64,000 nt of DNA from Geothrix sp. (GTDB lineage: Bacteria; Acidobacteriota; Holophagae; Holophagales; Holophagaceae). The stretch covers positions 126,867 to 190,866 of the forward strand of contig NZ_JAHRYQ010000002.1 of assembly GCF_020622065.1 (NCBI RefSeq), read 5' to 3'. Shown in pieces: positions 16,976-25,935 of this stretch (position 1 is the first letter of the stretch; each line of letters begins with the position of its first letter). The notes under the pieces are model-generated. The model ran no database searches. It was given only the letters and a program-made list of their open reading frames with translations, and had not been told where the DNA came from. Both the position numbers and the translations under genes were made by a program.

Positions 16976-17239
16976 CCGGGCACGGAGCTACCCCCACGAC
17001 GGCCATGACCCACATCGTCCTCCAGGCGCAGAGCCAGGGCAAGGCGCTCAACTGGCTGGAGAAGGTCAGTCATGCGCAGGACCCATCAGCCTAAACCCCG
17101 GCCCCCAGGCGGTCATGGTAAGGTCTCAGCCCTCCCGCTGGCCCCACGATCCAGGTGCCACCGCCGAACGCTCATTCACAAGGGACCCTGCGGGGACGAA
17201 CATCCCACCACAACTGTTGTCGTTCTGCGGACACTCTCC
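16976..17239. other. Intergenic region, no supported gene
   Basis: 264 nt between the quinone reductase and the AraC gene. A 29-codon reading frame at 17005-17094 has no ribosome site and no recognisable family, so I do not call it. I see no terminator or clear promoter. Confidence 0.4.
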
Positions 17240-18202
17240 ATGACCAGACTGCACGCCTCTCCTCGCACCACGGATCTGGAAGAAGACTCGACCGATCTGG
17301 CCAAGCTCGCGCGCCGGTTGATGGCCCATGCCCCCTACGACGGGACCTTCGACCTCCGGCTTTCGGGCGTCCATGTATCCAAGGCCTCCCGCATCGAGAA
17401 GGAGATGCACCACGCCGTGATGCAGCCGGCCCTGTGCATGGTGGCCCAGGGCGCCAAGCGGGTCATCCTCGGGAAGGAGATCTACGAGTACGACGCCTCG
17501 CGCATGCTGGTCTATTCCGTGGATGTCCCCATCACCGCCCAGGTCACCCAGGCCAGCCTGGATGCGCCCTACCTTGGCATTCGGCTGGACCTCGACCCTG
17601 CCCGCGTCGCCGACCTGACGGCCAAGGTCTATCCCCTTGGCTTGCCGAAGCGGGACGACGGCCATGCCATCTGCGTGGACCAGGTGGATGAGCATGTGAT
17701 CAACGCGGTCGTACGACTCATGGAGCTCGCGTCCCAGCCCGGGGAGGCCGACCTGCTTGCGCCCCTGGTCATGGACGAGATCCTGATCCGGCTGTTGCGA
17801 AGCTCCCTCGGCCTGCGGCTTGCGATGATCGGCCAGGAGAAGAGCAAGGTCCATCGGATCTCCAAGGCGGTGTCGTGGGTTCGTTCCCATTTCGACAAAC
17901 CGCTGGATGTCGAGCGCCTCGCCACGCTCGTCCACATGAGCCCTTCCTCCTTCCACCAGCATTTCAAGGCCGTCACCGACATGAGCCCCCTGCAGTACCA
18001 GAAGGCGCTGCGCCTGCAGGAGGCCCGGCGCCTCATGCTGCTGACGAAGCTGGATGCCGGGAGCGCCGGCCGCCAGGTCGGCTACCAGAGCGTGTCCCAG
18101 TTCACCCGGGAGTACGGGCGCTACTTCGGAAATGCCCCCACCAGGGACATTGCGCTGCTCCTCCAAAAAGCCAGCGTGGACAACCCCTCCGCGGAGAATT
18201 AG
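17240..18202 (+). CDS. AraC-family regulator with AraC_N domain, YqhC-like
   Basis: A 320-aa regulator. Residues about 50-190 match the AraC_N sensor type (MQPALCMVAQGAKRVILGKE, then the strand ending LVYSVDVPIT). The C-terminal part holds two HTH units (LATLVHMSPSSFHQHFKAVT and RQVGYQSVSQFTREYGRYFG). In E. coli the relative YqhC activates an aldehyde-reducing alcohol dehydrogenase and an aldo/keto reductase in response to reactive aldehydes. Here the same enzyme types lie directly upstream, which supports that role. ATG 17240 has no Shine-Dalgarno; GACACT ends 4 nt before it, so a leaderless start is possible. Confidence 0.9.
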   Translation: MTRLHASPRTTDLEEDSTDLAKLARRLMAHAPYDGTFDLRLSGVHVSKASRIEKEMHHAVMQPALCMVAQGAKRVILGKEIYEYDASRMLVYSVDVPITAQVTQASLDAPYLGIRLDLDPARVADLTAKVYPLGLPKRDDGHAICVDQVDEHVINAVVRLMELASQPGEADLLAPLVMDEILIRLLRSSLGLRLAMIGQEKSKVHRISKAVSWVRSHFDKPLDVERLATLVHMSPSSFHQHFKAVTDMSPLQYQKALRLQEARRLMLLTKLDAGSAGRQVGYQSVSQFTREYGRYFGNAPTRDIALLLQKASVDNPSAEN

Positions 18203-18218
18203 CACATCTCCGCCATCG

Positions 18219-18297
18219 GGATGGACCGGCAAACCCATGGGCCCCGTCCTGCCACAGGAGAGGACCGCCGAGGTTCCCACGGGGAGTAGGTCCATCC
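18219..18297. repeat. Long-spaced inverted repeat between convergent genes
   Basis: GGATGGACC (18219-18227) and GGTCCATCC (18289-18297) are perfect 9-bp inverted repeats 61 nt apart, lying between the convergent AraC and UvrA-like genes. No T-run follows, so this is not a typical terminator. Confidence 0.4.
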
Positions 18298-18303
18298 GTC
18301 CGT

Positions 18304-21300
18304 TCAGAGGATCGCCAGAGCCTGCCCCGTGAAGGATGCGGCACAGGCGGCCACCCGCTCGGGTGACCCCTCGACCACCACGCGTCCCCCGGCGGCACCT
18401 CCCTCGGGGCCCAGGTCGATGATCCAATCGCAGGCGGCGATGAAATCCAGGTCGTGCTCGACCGCCACGACGAGGTGGCCTTCTCCCGCCAGTCTACGAA
18501 GTGCGGCCCGCAGGCGGTCCACATCCTCGAAGCCCAGACCGCGCGTCGGCTCATCCAGCAAGACGGCGACCCTCCCCTTCCTGGGCGCGGCGAGCAGGCC
18601 GGCCAGGCGGAGGCGCTGGCGCTCACCCTCCGACAGGGTGCCCGCCTCCTGCCCCAGTCGAAGGTAGCCCAGGCCGACCTCGCGCAGCGCCCCCAGGCTC
18701 CTGCTCACCGCGGCGTCCTGGGCGAAGGCCTCCGCCAGCTCCGCCACACTGGCCTCCAGCGTGGCGGCGATGGACCGACCTGCCACCAGACACGCCAGCA
18801 CCTCGGGCTGGAAACGCTGGCCCAGGCAGACCTCGCAGCCCACCGTGACATCCGGCAGCAGATCCATGGCCACAGTGATCACGCCGCGCCCCTCACAGGC
18901 CTCGCAGCGACCGCCCGGAGCGGCGGTGGAGAAATGCTTCGCCGAGAGCTTCGAGGCCTTGGCCCGGGGAGTCGCCGCATAGCGCCTGCGGAGGATCTCG
19001 CTCAGGCCCGAGAGGGTGAGGACCGTGCTCCGGCCCACCAGGCCCAGGCCTTCCTGATTCGCCGTGATCACCTCCCCAATGTCCGTGGTCAGCTCGATGC
19101 CCTCGCAGCCGACGGGGCCCCGGCCCTGCAGGTGATTCCGGAGCGAGGGCGCGAGCACATCCAGGACGAGGGTTGATTTCCCGCTTCCAGATACGCCCGT
19201 CACCCCCACCAGGACACCGGCCGGGAAGGCCACATCAATGCCCTGGAGGTTGTGGAGGTGGGCTCCCCGCACCCGGACGGCCGGGCTCCGAGTGGCCCCG
19301 CCCTGCCCGCCAATGACGGTGCGGGAGCGGCGGAGCTGGGCGCCGGTGCGGGATCCCGGGAGCTGCTTCAGATCCTCCGGCGTGCCCACGGCGAGGAGGC
19401 GCCCCCCTTCAGGCCCTGCCCCGGGCCCCAATTCGAGGATCTGGTCTGCCGCGGCGATGAGGCTGCTCTCGTGCTCGACCACCACGACGGCATTGCCGGC
19501 CTCCGCGAGCTTCTTCAGCACACCGCCCAGGCGCTGGATGTCCCGTGCATGGAGCCCCCGGGAGGGCTCATCCAGGATGTAGGTGACCCCCACGAGGCCC
19601 CCGTCCAGGGCGGCCGCCAAACGCACGCGCTGGGCCTCGCCACCCGAGAGGCTCGCCATCTCCCGCCGCACCGACAGATACCCCAGGCCAGCGTCCGCGA
19701 GGGCCTGGAACCGCCGGCGGAGGTCTTCCCGGAGATCGTGCGTGAGCGCATCCATTCGCGGGGAAAGCCCCTGGATGTCCAACCCGCCCAGCCATCCGAG
19801 AGCCTGGTCGATGGACGACCCCGTGGCCTCGGGGAATCGCAGTCCGCCAAAGCGGACGCTCCGGGCAACCGCCTTCAGCCGCTCCCCTCCACACTCTGGA
19901 CAGGGATTGTCCACCAGAAGGGCCTCCAACTCCTCCCCCTTGGGGTCGGCATGAATCCGCTCGTATTCCCGATCCACCAGGGTCGCGAAACCCGGCCACT
20001 CCGTCTGGAGCCGGTGCACGCCCACCACCTTCCCCCGCCGGTAGTGCCAGGCCACCTCGTGCACCGTGCTGCCCGTGCCGGACATCGCCAGCCTGCGTTC
20101 CTCGGGCCCCAGCTCCCGCCAAGGCCGGCCGAGGTCCAGCCCGGCCCCTTCCGCGGCGCGCCGGAGGGTGGCCACGAACTGCCCGTCCGGTTCCCCCAGG
20201 TAGGCGCCGAAGCGGGTGCCGTCCATGGCGCCCCCATCCAGAGGGCGGTCCGGGTGGCTCACCAGCCGCTCGGGGTCGCAGCGCTGGAGGAAACCCAATC
20301 CTTTGCATGACGGGCAGGCACCGCGCTCCGAATGGGGCGAGAAATCCGAGGCCCAGAGCCCGGGGAGCCCCTGCCCGCAGCCGCAGCGGTCGCCCTGGGC
20401 CGGGGCTTCGCAGGCGGGACAGGGGCGCTCGCCGGCCCGGGCGAACAGGAGGCGGAGCAGTTCGTCCAGCTCCGTGACGGTGCCCACCGTGGAGCGGGGA
20501 TTCCGACGGCCCGCCCGTTGGGGCACCGCCACGGCGGCCTGGAGCCCCCGGGCGGCGTCCAGTTCGGCGCCGCCCTTCCGCGGCAAGAGGCGCCGTGCCC
20601 AGGGGGAGATCAGGTCCGCGAAGCGGTTCTGGGCCTCGGCCAGGAGCGTATCGATGACCAGCGAGGACTTGCCGCATCCCGAAGGCCCCGTCACCACGGT
20701 CAGGCCCTGCGCCGGGATGACCAGGTCGAGGTTCCGGAGGTTGTGCGTGCGCACCCCCAGCAGCTCGATGGGCGGATCGTCCTCGCGGATGGCCGTCGGG
20801 AGCAGGGGCGGCAGGACCTCCCGCAGCGCGGCGCCCGTGAGCGAGTCCGGGCACGCGACGAGGGCGGCCGGAGGGCCGGAGGCCACCGCGCGCCCCCCCT
20901 CGGGGCCGCTCCCTGGACCGAGGTCCAGCACGCGGTCCGCGCGACGCACCACCTCCCGGTCGTTGTCCACCACCAGCAGGGTGTGGCCCGCCGCGAGCAG
21001 GTGGTCCCAGGCTGCCAGGAGCACCGCGACATCAGCGGCGTGGAGTCCCGTGGTGGGCTCGTCCAGGGCGATGAGGGCCGGGCCCTTGTCGGCCTTGGCC
21101 AGTTCCGTGGCCAGCTTCACCCGCTGGGCCTCGCCCCCGGAAAGCGTCGTGGCGGGCTGGCCCAGGGGCAGGTAGCCCAGCCCCACCTTCAGAAGCGCAT
21201 CCAGGATGCGATGGAGCCTCGGGTGATCCGCAAAGAGGTCCGCAGCCTCGGCGATGCTCCCTTCCAGGAGGTCCGCCATGTTCCGCCTCCGGTACTGCAC

Positions 21301-23244
21301 CGCCAGAACCTCGGGATGAAAGCGCCGCCCCCCGCAGAGGTCGCAGACCAGATCCACGCTGCCCAGGTACCGCATGCCGATTTCCTGCACGCCCGCGCCT
21401 TCGCAGGCCTCGCAGCGGCCCCCGGCCGTGTTGAAGGAGAAATGCCCCTTGCCCAGTCCCCGCACCTTGGCCTCGGCGGTGGCCGCGAACAGGTCGCGGA
21501 TGAGGTCGAAGGCCCCGGTGTAGGTCGCCGCATTGGAGCGGGGCGTGCGCCCGATCGGATCGGCATCCACCTGGACGATGCGGCGGAAGGCGGCGCCGGG
21601 AACCTGGCCAGCCTGGATGCGGGCCACCACTTCCTCGAGCAGAGAGGTCTTCCCCGCTCCGGACACCCCGCAGATCACATGGAGGGCACCCGGTTCCAGC
21701 TCCAGGGAGAGGTTCTGGAGGTTGTTCCGGTTCAGGCCCTCCACGCGCAGGATTCCCTGGTCCGCGCGGGGTCGGCGCGGGGGCATGGTCCCGGGTCCCG
21801 TCAGCCCGGCCGCCAGCCAGGTCTGCGTGGGTGTGGGTGGCCCCTCGGTCTTTCGCGCGAGGAGTTCCGAAGGCGGGCCGCTCCACAGCAGCTGCCCGCC
21901 CTCCCGCCCCGGCCCGGGCCCCAGGTCGATCAACCAGTCGGCGGAGCGGGCCACGAGGGCATCGTGCTCCACCACCACCACCGTCTGGCCCTGGTCCCGG
22001 AGGCGCTTCAACACCGCGATCAGGCGACCCACCTCGTGAGGATGGAGGCCGGCCGTGGGCTCGTCCAGGACCACCAGCAGGCCCCGCAGCTCCCCCAGCG
22101 CCAGGCTGATCAGGCGCAGCCGCTGGGCCTCGCCGCGGGAGAGGCTGGGGGCCGGGCGGTCCAGGGTCAGATACCCCAGCCCCAGTTCCAGCAGGAGCTC
22201 GCAGCGGGCCAGCAGGTCGGCCCGGATGGGCTCCAGGACGGGCGCTTCCCCGGGCGAGGACACGACCCCCGCCAGGTGGTCCCGGAGCTCACGCACCGTC
22301 ATGGCGGCAAGGTCCACGATGCGCATCCCACGCCAAGTCACCGCCAGCGCCTCGGGCCGCAACCGCGCGCCCTGACAGGCCGAGCAGCTGGAGCTCCGGA
22401 CGAAGCGGAGGATCGAATCGTTGCGCTTGCCGCGCAGGATCTCCTCCATGACCGGCACCAGCCCCCGGTAGAAGCCCTCCTGGCGCGGCCGGGCCGTGAT
22501 CCCCGTCCACTTCAGGCGCGACTCCAGAGGATGCTTGCCGTAGGGGATCTTCAGCCGGTCGGAGCCGAAGAGCACCACCTGGCGCGCCTCCTCGCTCAGG
22601 TCCCTCCAGGGGATGTCCACGGATCCGCCGTGGACCCGCAGCACGGAGTCCAGCACCTGGAGCGTCACCTGCGAGTACATGAGGTAGCCGTTCGGGGTGC
22701 TGACGCGCAGCGCCCCGTCCCTCAAGGACCTGGCGGAATCGGCCACCAGCAGGTTCAGGTCCAGGCGGTCCTCCACGCCGAGCCCCTTGCAGTGGGGGCA
22801 GGCTCCCTCCTCGCCGTTGAAGGAGAACAGGCCCCGGGTCGGATGGACGCCCTCGGGCGCCGTGCCCAGGCGTGCGAAGAGCAGGCGCAGCAGATCCCAT
22901 CCCTCCGTGAGGGTCCCCACCGTGGACCGGGGATGGGCGAGGCTGGCGCGCTGGCCCACGGCCACCGCTGGGCCCAGCCCGCTGATGCTCCGCACCGCCG
23001 GCCGCGCGAGCCCGCCCATGAACTGGCGGGCGTAGGACGGCAGGGTCCCCAGGAAGCGGCGCTGCCCTTCCCGGAACAAGGTGTCGAAAGCCAGTGAGGA
23101 CTTGCCGGAGCCGGACACCCCCGTGATGACCGTGAGGCTCCGGCGCGGAATCCGCACATCGAAGCCCGCGAGGTTATGTTCCTCCGCGCCTCGGACGACG
23201 ATCTCCAGGTTTCCGCGTTCCACCAATGGGCACACCTTCTCCAC
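18304..23244 (-). CDS. Tandem UvrA2-like ATPase with four ABC nucleotide-binding domains
   Basis: A 1646-aa protein made of two UvrA-like halves (about 1-810 and 825-1646). Walker A motifs lie near 42, 526, 852 and 1349 (GVSGSGKSS, GVSGAGKTS, GPSGCGKSS, GVSGSGKST). The matching ABC signatures are SLSRGE, LSGGE, LSGGE and LSEGE, with Walker B at ALDEPTTGLH-type sites. Zinc Cys pairs are visible, for example CEACEGAG with CDLCGG in half one. In both halves only about 10-40 residues separate the LLFAR helix from the GACP(H/S)CKGLG finger; classical UvrA has an additional UvrB-binding domain there. This points to the UvrA2/drug-tolerance class, unlike Chlamydia's tandem UvrA, which serves repair. 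The start is uncertain: GTG 23244, or TTG 23226 / GTG 23223, which have GGAGAAGG upstream. Confidence 0.9.
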   Translation of the reverse strand: MEKVCPLVERGNLEIVVRGAEEHNLAGFDVRIPRRSLTVITGVSGSGKSSLAFDTLFREGQRRFLGTLPSYARQFMGGLARPAVRSISGLGPAVAVGQRASLAHPRSTVGTLTEGWDLLRLLFARLGTAPEGVHPTRGLFSFNGEEGACPHCKGLGVEDRLDLNLLVADSARSLRDGALRVSTPNGYLMYSQVTLQVLDSVLRVHGGSVDIPWRDLSEEARQVVLFGSDRLKIPYGKHPLESRLKWTGITARPRQEGFYRGLVPVMEEILRGKRNDSILRFVRSSSCSACQGARLRPEALAVTWRGMRIVDLAAMTVRELRDHLAGVVSSPGEAPVLEPIRADLLARCELLLELGLGYLTLDRPAPSLSRGEAQRLRLISLALGELRGLLVVLDEPTAGLHPHEVGRLIAVLKRLRDQGQTVVVVEHDALVARSADWLIDLGPGPGREGGQLLWSGPPSELLARKTEGPPTPTQTWLAAGLTGPGTMPPRRPRADQGILRVEGLNRNNLQNLSLELEPGALHVICGVSGAGKTSLLEEVVARIQAGQVPGAAFRRIVQVDADPIGRTPRSNAATYTGAFDLIRDLFAATAEAKVRGLGKGHFSFNTAGGRCEACEGAGVQEIGMRYLGSVDLVCDLCGGRRFHPEVLAVQYRRRNMADLLEGSIAEAADLFADHPRLHRILDALLKVGLGYLPLGQPATTLSGGEAQRVKLATELAKADKGPALIALDEPTTGLHAADVAVLLAAWDHLLAAGHTLLVVDNDREVVRRADRVLDLGPGSGPEGGRAVASGPPAALVACPDSLTGAALREVLPPLLPTAIREDDPPIELLGVRTHNLRNLDLVIPAQGLTVVTGPSGCGKSSLVIDTLLAEAQNRFADLISPWARRLLPRKGGAELDAARGLQAAVAVPQRAGRRNPRSTVGTVTELDELLRLLFARAGERPCPACEAPAQGDRCGCGQGLPGLWASDFSPHSERGACPSCKGLGFLQRCDPERLVSHPDRPLDGGAMDGTRFGAYLGEPDGQFVATLRRAAEGAGLDLGRPWRELGPEERRLAMSGTGSTVHEVAWHYRRGKVVGVHRLQTEWPGFATLVDREYERIHADPKGEELEALLVDNPCPECGGERLKAVARSVRFGGLRFPEATGSSIDQALGWLGGLDIQGLSPRMDALTHDLREDLRRRFQALADAGLGYLSVRREMASLSGGEAQRVRLAAALDGGLVGVTYILDEPSRGLHARDIQRLGGVLKKLAEAGNAVVVVEHESSLIAAADQILELGPGAGPEGGRLLAVGTPEDLKQLPGSRTGAQLRRSRTVIGGQGGATRSPAVRVRGAHLHNLQGIDVAFPAGVLVGVTGVSGSGKSTLVLDVLAPSLRNHLQGRGPVGCEGIELTTDIGEVITANQEGLGLVGRSTVLTLSGLSEILRRRYAATPRAKASKLSAKHFSTAAPGGRCEACEGRGVITVAMDLLPDVTVGCEVCLGQRFQPEVLACLVAGRSIAATLEASVAELAEAFAQDAAVSRSLGALREVGLGYLRLGQEAGTLSEGERQRLRLAGLLAAPRKGRVAVLLDEPTRGLGFEDVDRLRAALRRLAGEGHLVVAVEHDLDFIAACDWIIDLGPEGGAAGGRVVVEGSPERVAACAASFTGQALAIL

Positions 23245-23267
23245 CCATGGATTCTAGGGCCTGTTCC

Positions 23268-23420
23268 CTATTTCCGCCGAGCGGCCGGGCAGCCCCCCGA
23301 AGAGCATTTCCCGCAGCTCCCCCCGGGCTTGCCTCCACGCAGATCCTGGACCGCTCCGCGCAGGAAGTAGAGGGCCGCGAGGCCTGCCGCCGAGGCTGCG
23401 AGGAAGGATTGGACGCTCAT
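23268..23420 (-). CDS. FeoB-associated Cys-rich membrane protein, 50 aa
   Basis: A small protein encoded directly after feoB. It has one N-terminal membrane segment (SFLAASAAGLAALYFLRGAV) and a cytoplasmic Cys-rich tail (GGSCGKCSSGGCPA). This is the layout of the FeoB-associated Cys-rich family, thought to help iron handling at the transporter. ATG 23420 has GAGGTG three nt upstream and lies 7 nt after the feoB stop. The stop is followed 23 nt later by the earliest start of the UvrA-like gene. Confidence 0.85.
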   Translation of the reverse strand: MSVQSFLAASAAGLAALYFLRGAVQDLRGGKPGGSCGKCSSGGCPAARRK

Positions 23421-23427
23421 GGCCACC

Positions 23428-25599
23428 TCACGCGAATCCGAAGGCTCGGCCCACGGCCACGGTGACCCAGGCCAGCCCCCAGCCCAGGACCAGCCCGTAG
23501 GCCACGGTGAAGCCGGCCCAGCCCCAGCTGCCTGCCTCCCGGCGGATCATGGCGATGGTGCCCAGGCACGGGGTGTAGATCAGGGTGAAGACCATGAAGG
23601 CCAGGGCGGTGAGGGGGCTCAGGCCGGAGTTGTCGCGCAGGGCCACCTGCAGGGGGCTGAGGCGCTCGCCCTCCTTGGGCTCGTCACTGGCCTGATGGAT
23701 GACGGCCATGGTGGAGACCACGATCTCCTTGGCCACGAAACCCGCCGTGAGCGCGATGACATCCTTCCAGGCCTCGGCCCGCTTGTGGTCGGGGTCGAGG
23801 ATGGGCCGCAGCAGGGGCTCCACCTTCTGGCCCAGCCGGGCGGCGAGGCTGGTGTTCACGATGCGGCTCTCGTGGGCCAGCTGGAGGGCCCTCAGGCGCT
23901 CGTCGGATTCGGCCTGCGGCAGGCCCAGCACCGAGACGGCCTGGCGCTGCTGCTGGTATTCCAGGGTCCATTCGCGGTTGGCGATGCCGGGATAGCGCGA
24001 CAGGAACCAGATCAGCGTGGCCCCCGCGAAGATGGTGGTGCCGGCCCGGGTGAGGAAGATCGAGCCCTTCTCCCACATGTGGATGAGCGTGGCCTTCAGC
24101 ACCGGCAGCCGATAGGGCGGCAGCTCCATCACGAAGGGCGAGCTGGGTCCGCTGAACAGGGCGCTGCGGAGCAGCCGGCCCATGAGCACCGCCAGGCCCA
24201 GGCCCAGGAAGTGCATGGCGATGATGGCGAGGGCCGCCTTGAAGGGCGTGAAGAAAGTCCCGGCGATGACGATGTAGACCTGCAGGCGCGCCGAACAGCT
24301 CACCAGGGGCGTCACGAGGATCGTGATGAGGCGGTCCTGGCGGCTTTCGATGGTGCGGGCCGCCTGGATGGCCGGCACATTGCAGCCGCTGCCCATGATG
24401 AGGGGGATGAAGCTCTTCCCGTGGAGGCCCATGACATGCATGAGGCGGTCCATGATGAAGGCCGCCCGGGCCATGTAGCCCGTGTCCTCCAGGAAGGCGA
24501 TGCAGCCCATGAGGATCATGATCACGGGCACGAAGACGATCACGGCGCTCACGCCGGGGATCACGCCATCGACCAGCAGGCTGGTCAGCTCGCCCGCGGG
24601 CAGGCGGGCTTCCGCGAAGCCGGACAGCGCCTTGAAACCCTCGGCGATCCAATCCTGGGGGATCTTCCCGAGGATGAACGACACGGAGTACACCAGGGCC
24701 AGGATGCCCAGGAAGATGGGGATGCCCAGCAGGCGGTGGGTGAGGATCGCATCCAGCCGGGAGGTGGGTGTCCGGCCCTCGTCCGGCGCCGTGGCCACTT
24801 CCTTCACCAGGCCATGTGCGAAACCGTAGCGCCGCTCGGCCACCAGCGTGGCGCCGTCGGCGCCCAGGTGCGGCTCCAGGAAGGCGAAGCTCTTCGCCAG
24901 CTGCTGGCTGATCGCCTCGTTGGCGTGGCTCTCCGACACCCGGCGCTTGGCATCGGCATTGTTCTCCAGCAGCTGGAGGGCCAACCAGCGGGGCGGCATG
25001 GCCGCCTCGAGCAGCTCGTCGCGGCAGATCTCGGTCTCGAGCTTCCGCAGCTCGCCCTCGATGTCGTGCCCGTAGTCCACCGTGACGCGCCGGCAGCGGG
25101 TGGATTCCCCCCGGGCCAGGGCGGCCAGCAGGGCTTTCAGTTCGGGAATGCCCTGCTCGCGGTTGCCCACCGTCGGGATCACGGGGCCACCCAGGAGCGT
25201 CTCCAGGGCGGGCACATCGATGCGCACGCCGCGGTTCTCGGCATCGTCCACCATGTTCAGGACGAAGGCCACGGGCTTGCCGAGTTCCAGCAGCTGGGTG
25301 CTGAGGTAGAGGTTCCGCTCCAGGTTCGAGGCGTCGAGCACATTCAGGACCAGGTCCACATCGGGCGAAGCCAGGAAACCGGCGGCCACACGCTCATCCT
25401 CGCTGCGGGCGGCCAGCGAGTAGGTGCCGGGCAGGTCCACCACCTCCAGGGTCGAGCCGTCCTGCTCGAAGGTTCCGCTGCGCCGCTCCACGGTGACGCC
25501 GGGCCAGTTGCCCACATGATGCCGGGCCCCGGTGAGGGCGTTGAACAGGGTGGTCTTCCCGCAGTTCGGATTGCCCGCGAGGGCGATGGTCAGGGCCAT
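23428..25599 (-). CDS. feoB: Ferrous iron transporter FeoB
   Basis: A 723-aa inner-membrane Fe(II) transporter. The N-terminal G domain shows GNPNCGKTT (G1), DLPGTYSL (G3) and LNMVD (G4), followed by the helical GDI-like region. The membrane part has the two Gate regions with the conserved Cys in GSGCNVPAI and LVSCSARLQVY. Its start overlaps the feoA stop by one nt (TGATG), so translation is coupled. Length and domain order are normal for the family. Confidence 0.97.
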   Translation of the reverse strand: MALTIALAGNPNCGKTTLFNALTGARHHVGNWPGVTVERRSGTFEQDGSTLEVVDLPGTYSLAARSEDERVAAGFLASPDVDLVLNVLDASNLERNLYLSTQLLELGKPVAFVLNMVDDAENRGVRIDVPALETLLGGPVIPTVGNREQGIPELKALLAALARGESTRCRRVTVDYGHDIEGELRKLETEICRDELLEAAMPPRWLALQLLENNADAKRRVSESHANEAISQQLAKSFAFLEPHLGADGATLVAERRYGFAHGLVKEVATAPDEGRTPTSRLDAILTHRLLGIPIFLGILALVYSVSFILGKIPQDWIAEGFKALSGFAEARLPAGELTSLLVDGVIPGVSAVIVFVPVIMILMGCIAFLEDTGYMARAAFIMDRLMHVMGLHGKSFIPLIMGSGCNVPAIQAARTIESRQDRLITILVTPLVSCSARLQVYIVIAGTFFTPFKAALAIIAMHFLGLGLAVLMGRLLRSALFSGPSSPFVMELPPYRLPVLKATLIHMWEKGSIFLTRAGTTIFAGATLIWFLSRYPGIANREWTLEYQQQRQAVSVLGLPQAESDERLRALQLAHESRIVNTSLAARLGQKVEPLLRPILDPDHKRAEAWKDVIALTAGFVAKEIVVSTMAVIHQASDEPKEGERLSPLQVALRDNSGLSPLTALAFMVFTLIYTPCLGTIAMIRREAGSWGWAGFTVAYGLVLGWGLAWVTVAVGRAFGFA

Positions 25600-25844
25600 C
25601 AGGCCACCCGCTGGACGAGGATGCAGGCGCTCTCGTCCCGCCGCAGCGACAGGTGGTAGCCCTTGATCACGAGCTCCATGGGATCGCCCAGCGGCGCCAG
25701 CTTCTCAACCCGGAGGCGCGCCCCCCGGATGAAGCCCATCTCCAGCAGACGCTGACGGATCTGACCCTGGGCCTGCACCTGGATGACCTCCCCCTCGTCC
25801 CCCGGTTGGAGGTCGCTCAGGGGGATTGATAGATTTTGAGTCAT
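25599..25844 (-). CDS. feoA: Ferrous iron transport protein FeoA
   Basis: An 81-aa SH3-like cytoplasmic protein that helps FeoB. Typical pattern: LSDLQPGDEGEVIQVQ, RQRLLEMGFIRGARLRV, then KGYHLSLRRDESACILV. First gene of the feoA-feoB-Cys-rich operon. GGAG lies 8 nt before the ATG. The short inverted repeat TTGAG...CTCAA spans the start codon. A proposed promoter lies about 20 nt upstream. Confidence 0.95.
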   Translation of the reverse strand: MTQNLSIPLSDLQPGDEGEVIQVQAQGQIRQRLLEMGFIRGARLRVEKLAPLGDPMELVIKGYHLSLRRDESACILVQRVA

Positions 25845-25863
25845 AATCTCAACTCCACGATCC

Positions 25864-25891
25864 AGTGTAGCTCAGCCTCAGGGTGCTACAA
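25864..25891 (-). promoter_or_regulatory. Probable feo promoter
   Basis: On the minus strand TTGTAG and TACACT are separated by 16 nt, and the -10 ends 19 nt before the feoA start. A classical Fur box (GATAATGATAATCATTATC) is not evident. Confidence 0.5.
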
Positions 25892-25935
25892 GCCGGAAGT
25901 CAAAGGATGTGATCTCCGTCTAAACTAGACCGGAC

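Noticed and set aside
17005-17094. 29-codon frame between the quinone reductase and AraC genes
   Set aside because: No ribosome site, no family match, too short to support.
18361-18700. Idea that the UvrA-like protein is two genes joined by a missed stop or frameshift
   Set aside because: The frame is continuous through the linker between halves (about residues 800-830) and each half keeps complete ATPase motifs.
20332-23097. Long open frame (921 codons) on the plus strand opposite the UvrA-like gene
   Set aside because: It is a mirror of the GC-rich coding strand: Pro/Arg/Gly/His-rich, no domain, no ribosome site. The opposite frame has clear ABC motifs.
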